The notes beneath the pieces are model-generated. The model ran no database searches and was not told the origin of the DNA. It was given only the letters and a program-made list of their open reading frames with translations. Below are positions 54,251 through 62,017 of a DNA stretch of 64,000 bases, in pieces. The stretch spans positions 2,647,501 through 2,711,500 of the forward strand of contig NZ_CP026121.1 of the NCBI RefSeq assembly GCF_003330845.1. The letters are read 5' to 3'. The position numbers were made by a program, and so were the translations under genes. Numbering within the stretch: the first letter of the stretch is position 1; each line of letters starts with the position of its first letter. This DNA comes from Streptomyces sp. Go-475. Lineage in GTDB: Bacteria; Actinomycetota; Actinomycetes; Streptomycetales; Streptomycetaceae.

Positions 54251-54325
54251 TTTCCCCCACCCGTGAACGCATCCGGCCGGGCGTCCTCGCTCGGCCCGTG
54301 TCCGATGCTAGTCCGGGCCGACCGG

Positions 54326-55162
54326 TCAGGGGGCCTGCTTGCCCTCCATGGCCAGCAGTTCCTCGTTCGGGATGGCGCCGCCGAAGCGGCGGTCGCGGGA
54401 GGCGAACTCCAGGCAGGCGCGCCACAGGTCACGCCGGTCGAAGTCCGGCCACAGCACGTCCTGGAAGACCATCTCGGCGTAGGCGCTCTGCCAGATCAGG
54501 TAGTTCGAGGTGCGCTGCTCGCCGCTCGGGCGAAGGAACAGGTCCACGTCCGGCATGTCCGGGTAGTACATGTACTTCGCGAAGGTCTTCTCGTTGACCT
54601 TCGACGGGTCGAGCTTGCCGGACCGCACGTCCTCCGCGAGCGCCTGCGCGGCGTCCGCGATCTCGGCCCGGCCGCCGTAGTTCATGCAGAAGTACAGGGT
54701 CAGCCGGTCGTTGCCCTTGGTCTGCTCCTGGGCGATCTGGAGCTCCTTGGCGACGGACCGCCACAGCTTCGGCATCCGCCCCACCCAGCGCACCCGCACG
54801 CCCAGCTCGTCGAGCTGGTCGCGGGTCTTGCGGATGAAGTCGCGGTTGAAGTTCATCAGGAAGCGCACCTCTTCCGGCGACCGCTTCCAGTTCTCGGTGG
54901 AGAAGGCGTACAGGGAGATGGCGCCCACGCCCATCTCGATGGCGCCCTGGAGCACGTCCAGGACGCGCTCGGCTCCGACCTTGTGCCCCTCGGTGCGGGG
55001 CAGGCCGCGCTCCTTGGCCCAGCGGCCGTTGCCGTCCATGACGATCGCCACATGCTGCGGTACGAGCTCCCCGGGGAGCTTCGGCGGCCGCGCGCCGGAC
55101 GGGTGCGGCTCCGGCGTCCTGTACTCCCGGCGCTGCCGGCCCAGGATCCCGCGTACGGCCAT
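54326..55162 (-). CDS. uppS: Isoprenyl transferase (undecaprenyl diphosphate synthase type)
   Basis: 278 residues. cis-prenyltransferase with [20 protein letters not shown] (catalytic Asp), [18 protein letters not shown] and the C-terminal [20 protein letters not shown] followed by the conserved E of AEMVFQD. It makes the long-chain polyprenyl diphosphate carrier for cell-wall synthesis. ATG 55162, 30 nt after the recO stop on the same strand, the usual recO-uppS pair of streptomycetes. Confidence 0.96.
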   Translation of the reverse strand: MAVRGILGRQRREYRTPEPHPSGARPPKLPGELVPQHVAIVMDGNGRWAKERGLPRTEGHKVGAERVLDVLQGAIEMGVGAISLYAFSTENWKRSPEEVRFLMNFNRDFIRKTRDQLDELGVRVRWVGRMPKLWRSVAKELQIAQEQTKGNDRLTLYFCMNYGGRAEIADAAQALAEDVRSGKLDPSKVNEKTFAKYMYYPDMPDVDLFLRPSGEQRTSNYLIWQSAYAEMVFQDVLWPDFDRRDLWRACLEFASRDRRFGGAIPNEELLAMEGKQAP

Positions 55163-55192
55163 GTGTTTCTCGTCTCCTCGTGCTTGCTTGTC

Positions 55193-55939
55193 TTACTTCT
55201 CGACGTAGCGCAGGGAGCGCAGCCCGCGCTCCATGTGCCAGTGCAGATAGGCGGACACCAGCCCGCTGCCCTCCCGGACGTAGCGCGCCTCGCACGCGTC
55301 CGCGGTCTCCCAGTCTCCCGTAAGCAGGGCGCCGAGGAGTTCCAGGGCCTGGGGCGAGGGTACGACGCTGCCGGGCACCCGGCAGTCCACGCAGACGGAA
55401 CCGCCCGAGGCGACCGAGAAGAAGCGGTTGGGCCCGGGCATACCGCACTTCGCGCAGTCGGTGAAGCTCGGGGCGTAGCCGTTGACGGCGAGGGACCGCA
55501 GCAGGAACGCGTCGAGCACGAGGTGCGGCGCGTGCTCCCCCCGGGCGAGGGTCCGCAGCCCGCCCACGAGCAGCAGGTACTGCTGCACGGCCGGCTCCCC
55601 CTCGTGGTCGGTGAACCGCTCGGCGGTCTCCAGCATGGCGGTGCCGGCGGTGTACCGCGCGTAGTCGCTCACGATCCCGCCGCCGTACGGGGCGATGGTC
55701 TCGCTCTGTGTGCACAGCGGCAGGCCGCGTCCGACCAGCTCGCTCCCCTTGGCGAAGAACTGCACGTCGACATGGGAGAAGGGTTCGAGGCGCGCACCGA
55801 ACTTCGACTTCGTCCGGCGCACGCCCCGGGCCACCGCCCGTACCCGGCCGTGACCGCGTGTGAGCAGCGTGATGATCCGGTCCGCCTCACCCAGCTTCTG
55901 GGTGCGCAGCACGATGCCGTCGTCGCGGAACAGACTCAT
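55193..55939 (-). CDS. recO: DNA repair protein RecO
   Basis: 248 residues. An OB-fold N-terminus (SLFRDDGIVLRTQKLGEADR, LTRGHGRVRAVARGVRR) and a helical/zinc C-terminus with C-x2-C pairs FTDCAKCGMPG and SVCVDCR. It loads RecA with RecF/RecR in recombinational repair. The zinc Cys are intact. It is co-oriented with uppS. Confidence 0.95.
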   Translation of the reverse strand: MSLFRDDGIVLRTQKLGEADRIITLLTRGHGRVRAVARGVRRTKSKFGARLEPFSHVDVQFFAKGSELVGRGLPLCTQSETIAPYGGGIVSDYARYTAGTAMLETAERFTDHEGEPAVQQYLLLVGGLRTLARGEHAPHLVLDAFLLRSLAVNGYAPSFTDCAKCGMPGPNRFFSVASGGSVCVDCRVPGSVVPSPQALELLGALLTGDWETADACEARYVREGSGLVSAYLHWHMERGLRSLRYVEK

Positions 55940-55985
55940 GCGGCCATTCTCGCCTACGCGGAGGCCCCCCGGACCGCGAGGTGGG

Positions 55986-56201
55986 TCAAGGAACCTCCCC
56001 CCGACTGCGTGCGTTGGCGTACGCGGTCGCCGCGCGCAGCCGCTCGGCCGGGGTGGCGTGCCGGACGGCACCGGGGTCGGCGTCCCACTCCTTGCCGCCC
56101 CCGTACGGCCTCAGCTGCACATAGGGCCCCTCATGCCCCATGACGATGCCGAGGCGTCCGCTGCGGGTGTCCACGACGTACGCGCCGACCGGGGGCTTCA
56201 T
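55986..56201 (-). CDS. Small conserved streptomycete protein
   Basis: 71 residues, reading VGAYVVDTRSGRLGIVMGHE in its first third: a compact beta-rich SH3/KOW-like protein (VDTRSGRLGIVMGHEGPYVQ). Overlaps the upstream small gene by ATGA. Such pairs accompany regulatory loci in streptomycetes. Function unknown. Confidence 0.65.
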   Translation of the reverse strand: MKPPVGAYVVDTRSGRLGIVMGHEGPYVQLRPYGGGKEWDADPGAVRHATPAERLRAATAYANARSRGEVP

Positions 56202-56404
56202 CGCAGCACCGCCGCGAGCCGCCGGGCGGTCTCCACGGTGCACCGGCCCAATTCCACGAGCGGGCAGGGTGCTTCCCGCGCAAGACTCACCGGGTCGAGC
56301 CCCAGTGACGGCAGGATAATTCCGGCCTTGGCGAGTTCTGCCCGCAATTCTTTCACCGCATCCTCCGCTTCTTCGACGCAGAGCGCCGAGTGTCGTGCCT
56401 CCAC
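56198..56404 (-). CDS. Small helical hypothetical protein
   Basis: 68 residues from GTG 56404, after AAGGGGAG. Two helices (EEAEDAVKELRAELAKAG and LGRCTVETARRLAAVL) flank a Pro-rich turn (LPSLGLDPVSLAREAPCPLV). Coupled to the next small gene by ATGA. No family recognised. Confidence 0.65.
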   Translation of the reverse strand: MEARHSALCVEEAEDAVKELRAELAKAGIILPSLGLDPVSLAREAPCPLVELGRCTVETARRLAAVLR

Positions 56405-56601
56405 CGTGCTCCCCTTCCTTTTGGAATTTCACTCTTCGCATCCCCTTGGTGACGCTCCGCGTCTACACTCGGGAAGGGTCTGTGCCCCTACAACTGCGGC
56501 GCGGCACAAAGAGGTTCGGCAATGGCCAACGGTTCCTGTGAGTTCTGCCTGCGGTTTTTTCCCGGCCGGTGCGCAGGAAGCCGATGGGCCACAATCAGGC
56601 C

Positions 56602-57105
56602 ATGGATGCGCGTACAGCGACGAAGACGAAGAAGACCCGGCCCGGCCGGCGCGCTGAACCGGAATGGTCCTTGCGCCCCGCGGAACCGGCCGACGTGGAG
56701 GCGATAGCGGAACTGCGGGCGGTGGTGATGCGCCCGGATCTGGAGCGGCTGGGCCGTTTCGACGAGCACCGGGTCCGGCAGCGTTTTCGCGACGGCTTCT
56801 CGCCGCGGCACACGTCGGTCGTCCTGGCCGGCGGCGCCTTCGCGGGCAGCGTCGCCCTGCGCCCCGCCGAGGACGGCCACTGGCTGGAGCACTTCTACCT
56901 CGCCCCGGACCTGCACGGCCGGGGCCTGGGCTCGGCCGTCCTGCGCACCCTGCTGAGCGGGACGGACGCCGCCGCCGCAGTAGTCCGTCTGAACGTCCTG
57001 CAGGGCAGCCCGGCCCAACGCCTGTACGCCCGCCACGGCTTCGCGGTCGAGAGCCAGGACCCGGTCGACGTCTTCATGCGGAGACGCCCGCACGCCAGGC
57101 CCTAG
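56602..57105 (+). CDS. GNAT-family acetyltransferase
   Basis: 167 residues. After a basic N-terminus, WSLRPAEPADVEAIAELRAV starts the GNAT fold; WLEHFYLAPDLHGRGLGSAV holds the acetyl-CoA loop (HGRGLG), and VLQGSPAQRLYARHGFAVES is the C-terminal motif. ATG 56602 lies 6 nt after CACAAT, a leaderless-like arrangement; ATG 56569 is the alternative. Substrate unknown. Confidence 0.88.
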   Translation: MDARTATKTKKTRPGRRAEPEWSLRPAEPADVEAIAELRAVVMRPDLERLGRFDEHRVRQRFRDGFSPRHTSVVLAGGAFAGSVALRPAEDGHWLEHFYLAPDLHGRGLGSAVLRTLLSGTDAAAAVVRLNVLQGSPAQRLYARHGFAVESQDPVDVFMRRRPHARP

Positions 57106-57199
57106 TCCGCCGGCCCGCTCTCCTCCTCCGTCCGGCGGCCGATGACCGGGCGACACGCGGCGTGGGAGAGTCCCCGTAGCGCCTCACGAAAGGGATCCC

Positions 57200-57682
57200 A
57201 TGTCGTACCCGGAGCCGCGTTACCTGGGTGAGAACGGTGAGATCAACGCCGTGTTCAGGTCCGCCGACACACCGCCCGACATCGTCTCGCCGGGCGGCAC
57301 CACCACCCACTACCTCGCGAGCCACGCCTCCACGGGAGGGGAGTTCGGGCTGTACAAGGTGGACATGGGGCCGAAGGCGCCGGGTGCGAAGACGCACTTC
57401 CACCGGAGCATTTCCGAGTCCTTCTACGTGCTGTCCGGCGAGATCCAGCTGTACGACGGTGAGCGCTGGGTCACCGGGCGGCAGGGCGACTTCCTGTACG
57501 TGCCGGTCGGCGGGCTGCACGCGTTCCGGAACGACAGCGACGACCCCGTCTCCATGCTGATGCTGTTCTCGCCGGGCGCCCCGCGCGAGGAGTACTTCGA
57601 GCGGGTCGCCGAGTTCGCGCAGCGCGGCGGGGAAGAACTCCGGGAGTTCCAGGTGCGGCACGACAGCTACTTCATCCAGTAG
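57200..57682 (+). CDS. Cupin-domain protein
   Basis: 160 residues with GAAAGGG ahead of the ATG. A single cupin barrel: motif 1 PGAKTHFHRSISESFYVLSG with three His/Glu metal ligands (H-x-H...E) and motif 2 GDFLYVPVGGLHAFRN with the fourth His. The GGTTTHYLASHAS opening is typical of quercetinase- or sugar-isomerase-like small cupins. The reaction is not predictable. Confidence 0.88.
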   Translation: MSYPEPRYLGENGEINAVFRSADTPPDIVSPGGTTTHYLASHASTGGEFGLYKVDMGPKAPGAKTHFHRSISESFYVLSGEIQLYDGERWVTGRQGDFLYVPVGGLHAFRNDSDDPVSMLMLFSPGAPREEYFERVAEFAQRGGEELREFQVRHDSYFIQ

Positions 57683-57696
57683 GGGGTAAACCCCCT
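57681..57696 (+). terminator. Short hairpin at the end of the cupin gene
   Basis: AGGGGG (57681-57686) and CCCCCT (57691-57696) with a TAAA loop, overlapping the stop codon. Six perfect pairs; a compact terminator-like stem. Confidence 0.5.
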
Positions 57697-57754
57697 GGAA
57701 CATCCGGCAGTTGCCCGGATGTGGAGCGGGTCGGAAAGCCGTCAGGCTCGGGGC

Positions 57755-59245
57755 ATGAAGCAGATCACGCGCAATGCCTCACTGCTCGCGGCCTCCGCCG
57801 TCCTGCTCGGGCTCGCCGTCCCGCTCACCGCGTCCGCGGAGCAGCCCCCGGCCGCCGGGCCGCCCTCACCGGCCTGGACCGACTGCGAGGGCGGCGGCCT
57901 CGACCCCAGACAGCGGTGCGCCACCGTGGACGTCCCCATGGACTACTCCGACCCCGACGGCCGGACGATCCGCATCGCCGTCTCCCGCATCCCCGCCGAG
58001 AAGCCCTCGGCCCGCCGGGGCACGCTGTTGCTCATACCGGGCGGCCCCGGCGGCGACAGCCTCCGCGACCCGTCCGGCAAGGGACAGAAGCTGCCGCAGC
58101 GGGTGCGGGACGCCTACGACCTCGTCGGGTTCGCGCCGCGCGGCATGGCGCCCTCCACCGCCGTCGACTGCAAGCTCGACCCCGCCGACCTCGGCACGAC
58201 CAAGCTCCTGCCCTGGCCGGACACGGACGGCTCCGTCGCCGGGAACATGGCCACGGCACGGCGTACGGCCGAGGCCTGCGCCCGCAACGGCGGGGAGCTG
58301 ATCCGGCACATCAGCACCGCCAACGAGGCCCGTGACCTCGACCGCGTCCGGGCCGCCCTCGGCGAGCGGAAGATCTCCGCCTGGGGCGTCTCGTACGGCA
58401 CGTACGTCGGCGCCGTCTACAGCCAGTTGTTCCCGCACCGCACCGACCGCATCGTGCTGGACAGCAACGACGACCCGGACCCCACCCGCGTCACCCGGGG
58501 CTGGCTCGCCGCCTTCGAGAGGGGCGTCGAGGACAACTTCCCCGAGTTCGCACGGTGGGCGTCGCAGCCCGGCAATCCGCACCGGGTGGCCCGTACGCCC
58601 GCCGAGGTCCGCTCCGGCTTCCTGAGCCTCGCCGCCCGCCTCGACCGCGAGCCCCTCCCCTGGCCCGGCGCGAACCCGCCGCGGCTCGACGGCAACGCAC
58701 TCCGCCAGACCATGCTGACCAACCTCTACGACCCCGACGACTACCCGGTCCTGGCGAAGGCGATCCTGGCCGCCCGCAAGGGCACCGTGCCGCCCGCGCC
58801 CCCGTCCCCGCCCGAGTCGGTGCTGCAGAACGTCGCCGCGGTCGGCGCCGGCACGATCTGCAACGACGTCGACTGGCCCGACTCCGCCGCCGCGTACCAG
58901 AAGGACGTCGACGAGAGCCGGGCGAGGTACCCGCTGACCGCGGGCATGCCGCGCGGGCCGATGGTGTGCGCCGCCTGGCCGTTCGCGCCGAAGGAGCCGG
59001 CCGTCCGGGTCACCGACGAAGGGCCGTCGAACATCCTGCTCGTGCAGAACGAGCGGGATGTCGCCACCCCGCTCAGCGGCGCCCTGAAACTCCGTCAGGC
59101 CCTCGGTGACCGGGCCGTCATGGTCACCGTGAACTCCACCGGCCACGACGCCTACCTCGCCAACGGCAACGCCTGCGGCGACCGGACCGTCTCCCGCTTC
59201 CTGGCCACCGGGAAGCGGCCCGGATCCGACCGGTACTGCGCGTGA
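57755..59245 (+). CDS. Secreted S33-type alpha/beta hydrolase (tripeptidyl aminopeptidase-like)
   Basis: 496 residues with a Sec signal (LLAASAVLLGLAVPLTASAE). The family's LLLIPGGPGGDSLRD oxyanion region, the nucleophile in SAWGVSYGTYVGAVYSQLFP, the acid in LLVQNERDVATPLSG and the base in VNSTGHDAYL are all present, as are Cys pairs expected to form disulfides (DCEG...QRCA, DCK, TICND, VCAAW). Homologues in streptomycetes (Slp/Tap type) remove peptides from the N-terminus of secreted proteins. ATG 57755 follows CAGGCT by 6 nt, with no Shine-Dalgarno. Confidence 0.92.
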   Translation: MKQITRNASLLAASAVLLGLAVPLTASAEQPPAAGPPSPAWTDCEGGGLDPRQRCATVDVPMDYSDPDGRTIRIAVSRIPAEKPSARRGTLLLIPGGPGGDSLRDPSGKGQKLPQRVRDAYDLVGFAPRGMAPSTAVDCKLDPADLGTTKLLPWPDTDGSVAGNMATARRTAEACARNGGELIRHISTANEARDLDRVRAALGERKISAWGVSYGTYVGAVYSQLFPHRTDRIVLDSNDDPDPTRVTRGWLAAFERGVEDNFPEFARWASQPGNPHRVARTPAEVRSGFLSLAARLDREPLPWPGANPPRLDGNALRQTMLTNLYDPDDYPVLAKAILAARKGTVPPAPPSPPESVLQNVAAVGAGTICNDVDWPDSAAAYQKDVDESRARYPLTAGMPRGPMVCAAWPFAPKEPAVRVTDEGPSNILLVQNERDVATPLSGALKLRQALGDRAVMVTVNSTGHDAYLANGNACGDRTVSRFLATGKRPGSDRYCA

Positions 59246-59247
59246 CG

Positions 59248-60399
59248 TCAGCGGTGGCCCGCCGCCCCGTACCGGCGGGCCACCGCGTGGAACGCCTCCT
59301 TCGGCTCCCAGTGCCAGCCGGAGGCGGGGTCGTCCGGGCGGTCCTTGACGGCCTTCGTGATGGCGTACGTCGCCATGTCGAGGTCGAGGCGGGGCTCGTC
59401 CGGGCGGTGCGGGGCGTCCGGGCTGACGAACTCGAAGGTCATCGCCGCGTACAGGCCCATCGACGTGAAGACGTCGAGCAGTTCGCCCACGTACTCGGCC
59501 TGGACGCGCTCGCTGCGCACGAGGTCGCCCTTGATCTCCGGCGGCTCCTTGTCGTGGTCGACGACGTCCCAGCCCATGCCGCCGGCCTCGGGGGCGCCGA
59601 CGTAGGCGCACGTGCCGAACTCGGTGATGGCGAGCGGCTTGCCCCAGCGCAGGTACCGCTTCAGCTCGCGGACGTAGTCGGACCGCTGCGCGAAGTACGA
59701 GTAGTAGTCGATGCCGACGATGTCGAAGAGGGACCAGTCCGGGTCGTCGATGCTCTGGGCGGCCGCATAGCTCAGGTTGCCCCGGAAGACGGAACGGCCG
59801 GTCCTCGCGGCCTTCGCGGTGAAGTCGGCGAGGCGGCGTGTCATTCGCGGCCAGTCGACCGTGCCGTTCTCCAGGTTCCGGATGCGCTCCAGGACCGTCT
59901 CGCCCGGCAGGATGCCGGGGACGAACAGCCAGAACTCGCAGCCGACGCTGAGGTCGACACTCGCGCCCTGCCGCCGCAGCCGCTCCGCGAACCGGCCGGT
60001 CTCGGCGAGGTGCTCCAGGATGTCCCGCTGCGGGGCGTCCCCGAGGGTGGGCTGCAGCCAGAGGTGCAGCCCGCGTTCGGCGGCCTCGGCGGCGGTGGCG
60101 GTGAGCCGCTCGACGCCGTCGCCCGTGACGTCGACGGTGTCGGCGTGCAGGTCGTCGCGGATGGCCCGCACGTCGGCCCGCATCCGGCGGGCGCTCCATG
60201 CGGTGCCCGGCGTCTCCCCCTCGCCGACGGTGTAGACGACGCCCCGCCGGCGCAGCCCCCTGCCGCTGGGCCCGGCTTGTGCCGCCCGGGCCTGTCCCGC
60301 CGGTCCCACCGCCCCCGCGACCCCGGCCGCGGCCGCCCCGGCCAGGAACCGCGCCCGGCTGATCCCCGTCGCCTGCTTGTTCCCCTTGGTCTCTGCCAT
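59248..60399 (-). CDS. TAT-exported TIM-barrel glycosidase-like protein
   Basis: 383 residues. TAT signal ISRARFLAGAAAAGVAGAVG. The body reads as a (beta/alpha)8 glycosidase-like fold, with VGCEFWLFVPG and KPLAITEFGTCAYVG placing two Glu at beta-strand ends, the arrangement of retaining glycosidases (acid/base and nucleophile), plus FDIVGIDYYSYFAQ. Homologues are sometimes labelled abortive-infection proteins; nothing in the sequence supports that role. The start is ATG 60399, with GAGGAG close upstream; GTG 60408 is possible. It stops 2 bp from the convergent peptidase gene. Confidence 0.75.
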   Translation of the reverse strand: MAETKGNKQATGISRARFLAGAAAAGVAGAVGPAGQARAAQAGPSGRGLRRRGVVYTVGEGETPGTAWSARRMRADVRAIRDDLHADTVDVTGDGVERLTATAAEAAERGLHLWLQPTLGDAPQRDILEHLAETGRFAERLRRQGASVDLSVGCEFWLFVPGILPGETVLERIRNLENGTVDWPRMTRRLADFTAKAARTGRSVFRGNLSYAAAQSIDDPDWSLFDIVGIDYYSYFAQRSDYVRELKRYLRWGKPLAITEFGTCAYVGAPEAGGMGWDVVDHDKEPPEIKGDLVRSERVQAEYVGELLDVFTSMGLYAAMTFEFVSPDAPHRPDEPRLDLDMATYAITKAVKDRPDDPASGWHWEPKEAFHAVARRYGAAGHR

Positions 60400-60495
60400 G
60401 CTCCTCACTGTGGCGGGGCGGGCGCCGGGTCCGCTGTCGGCCGTCGGTCTACGGCGGCGCGACCAAGGTATGAGGTGCCGTGCCGGAGGAGGGGC

Positions 60496-60933
60496 TCAGC
60501 CCTCGCCGAACCGGCGTACGTACCGCCGCTGCCAGGGCGTTTCCACCGCGTGCCGGTCGTAGTGCCGGCGGACGTACGCCACCGCCTCCTCGCCGGGGAC
60601 GCCGTCCAGGACCGCGAGGCAGGCCAGGGCCGTGCCCGTGCGGCCGCGCCCGCCCCCGCAGGCGATCTCCACGCGCTCCCCGGCGGCCCGCTCCCACGCC
60701 ACCAGCAGGGACGTGCGGGCGGCCGCCCGGTCCGCCGGGAGCCGGAAGTCGGGCCAGCGGATCCAGCCGGACTCCCAGGGCACCTCGGGCGGCTGCCTGC
60801 CGAGCAGGTAGAGGCCGTAGGAAGGGGTGGGGGCGGCCGGGTCGAGGGGGTGGCGCAGGCCCCGGCCGCGGATCAGCCGGCCGGAGGGCAGCCGCAGTAC
60901 GCCGGCGTCGCGCTCGCTCCACAGCTCACCCAT
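60496..60933 (-). CDS. Tyrosine/dual-specificity phosphatase-like protein
   Basis: 145 residues. The P-loop is VEIACGGGRGRTGTALACL, a C-x5-R signature (catalytic Cys and Arg), in a small DSP-type fold with a WPDFRLP segment ahead, where the general-acid Asp of the WPD-loop would sit. The usual preceding His of HCx5R is Ala here. ATG 60933 has GAGG 8 nt upstream. Small size suggests a single-domain cytoplasmic phosphatase. Confidence 0.85.
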   Translation of the reverse strand: MGELWSERDAGVLRLPSGRLIRGRGLRHPLDPAAPTPSYGLYLLGRQPPEVPWESGWIRWPDFRLPADRAAARTSLLVAWERAAGERVEIACGGGRGRTGTALACLAVLDGVPGEEAVAYVRRHYDRHAVETPWQRRYVRRFGEG

Positions 60934-61038
60934 GTCGGCATCCTCGCTCTCGTCGGCCGTCCGGAGGCCCATTCCAGCGCGTCCTCGCGGTCCTGGCGAC
61001 CGGGTTCACCGACAGCCGAAGCGGAACCGCGCCCCCGT

Positions 61039-61767
61039 TCACCCCACCCCGCGCGGCTCCTGTGCCGCCCGCGCCTCGATGCCCCGGAAGTGGACCGCCA
61101 TGGCCCGCTGCGCGCCCTCCGCGTCGCGGGCGCGCAGCGCCGTGACGATGTCGCGGTGGCGGCGGGCGGTGGTACCGGGGGGCGGGTCGTCGGACCGGCC
61201 GCGGGCGCCGGAGACCCGGCGGAAGACCGTCCAGAAGGCGGCGAGGAGCTGCGGGACGAGGTCGTTGCCGAGGGAGGCGTACAGGACCTCGTGGAACTCC
61301 CGGTCGAGGTCGGAGAAGGAACGGCCCGGGCCCGAGGTGTCCGCGCCGCCGGTACCGGCGGCGGACTCCATCCGGGCCACCACGTCCTCCAGCTTGTCCA
61401 GTTCCGCCTCGGTGACCGTCGTGGCGACCCGGCGGATCAGCCCCACCTCCAGGACCTCGCGGACCTGGAGGATCTCGGCGAGGGCGGCGGTGTCGTCGTC
61501 GTGCCGGGCCAGGGTGCGGAAGGTCAGGCCGTCGACGAGCGGGGTGAGGGAGGCCCGGCCGACGTAGGTGCCGTAGCCGTGTCTGATCTCTACGATGTCG
61601 AGGGCCTGGAGGGCCTTGAGGGCCTCGCGGACGGAGTTGCGGCTGACGCCGAGGGCCTCCATCAGCTCGGCCTCGGTGGGCAGCGGCGCGCCGGCGGTGA
61701 GTCTGCGGTCGAGGATGAGCTGCACGACCTGGCGCTGTATCCGGCTGGTCCTGGGCCCCTCGGACAT
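61039..61767 (-). CDS. GntR-family regulator, FadR subfamily
   Basis: 242 residues. Winged HTH at the N-terminus (LPTEAELMEALGVSRNSVRE, ALKALQALDIVEIRHGYGTY) and the helical FCD ligand-binding domain (ILQVREVLEVGLIRRVATTV, SDLDREFHEVLYASLGN, RRHRDIVTALRARDAEGAQR) with metal-ligand residues (D, H, H). It is divergent from the peptide/nickel-type ABC transporter genes, and a GGTCcGACC site lies between, so it probably represses that transporter until an acid-type ligand binds. Confidence 0.93.
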   Translation of the reverse strand: MSEGPRTSRIQRQVVQLILDRRLTAGAPLPTEAELMEALGVSRNSVREALKALQALDIVEIRHGYGTYVGRASLTPLVDGLTFRTLARHDDDTAALAEILQVREVLEVGLIRRVATTVTEAELDKLEDVVARMESAAGTGGADTSGPGRSFSDLDREFHEVLYASLGNDLVPQLLAAFWTVFRRVSGARGRSDDPPPGTTARRHRDIVTALRARDAEGAQRAMAVHFRGIEARAAQEPRGVG

Positions 61768-61873
61768 GCGCCGCATCGTACGCGCCCCGGACGTCCCACG
61801 TCCCACCTCTGGCGGTACCCGATAGCCGAGCCGCCCTGTCCGGCCGTCAACTCACGCCATTCACGGCGCCATT

Positions 61874-61882
61874 GGTCCGACC
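61874..61882. promoter_or_regulatory. FadR-type operator GGTCcGACC
   Basis: The sequence TTGGTCCGACCTC has a 9-bp palindrome with the GT-N3-AC core typical of FadR-subfamily GntR operators, about 32 bp upstream of the -35 of the divergent ABC transporter promoter and about 107 bp from the regulator's own start. Confidence 0.55.
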
Positions 61883-61913
61883 TCTGACAGATACGCCATT
61901 CGTGTGCGATCCC

Positions 61914-61942
61914 TTGACCGCCCTCACGGGCGCTCCTATGGT
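61914..61942 (+). promoter_or_regulatory. Promoter of the peptide ABC transporter operon
   Basis: TTGACC (61914-61919), 17-nt spacer, TATGGT (61937-61942): close to the primary-sigma consensus and one of the best promoters in the window. Expected start near 61949, giving a 5' leader of about 70 nt before the GTG at 62018. Confidence 0.7.
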
Positions 61943-62017
61943 CGCGCTGACCGCAGGACGTAGGACGTCGTATCTCCTCAGCTCTTCCCCTTTCCTGACC
62001 TCTCCGCTGGAGGACCC

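Noticed and set aside
46409..54325. Conflict cassette as a prophage or integrative element
   Set aside because: No integrase, recombinase, tRNA target, att-like repeats or structural phage genes were seen; only its genomic position suggests acquisition.
59248..60399. Abortive phage infection label for the TIM-barrel protein
   Set aside because: The sequence shows a TAT signal and glycosidase-like Glu pair, which do not fit an intracellular Abi role; no defence genes adjoin it.
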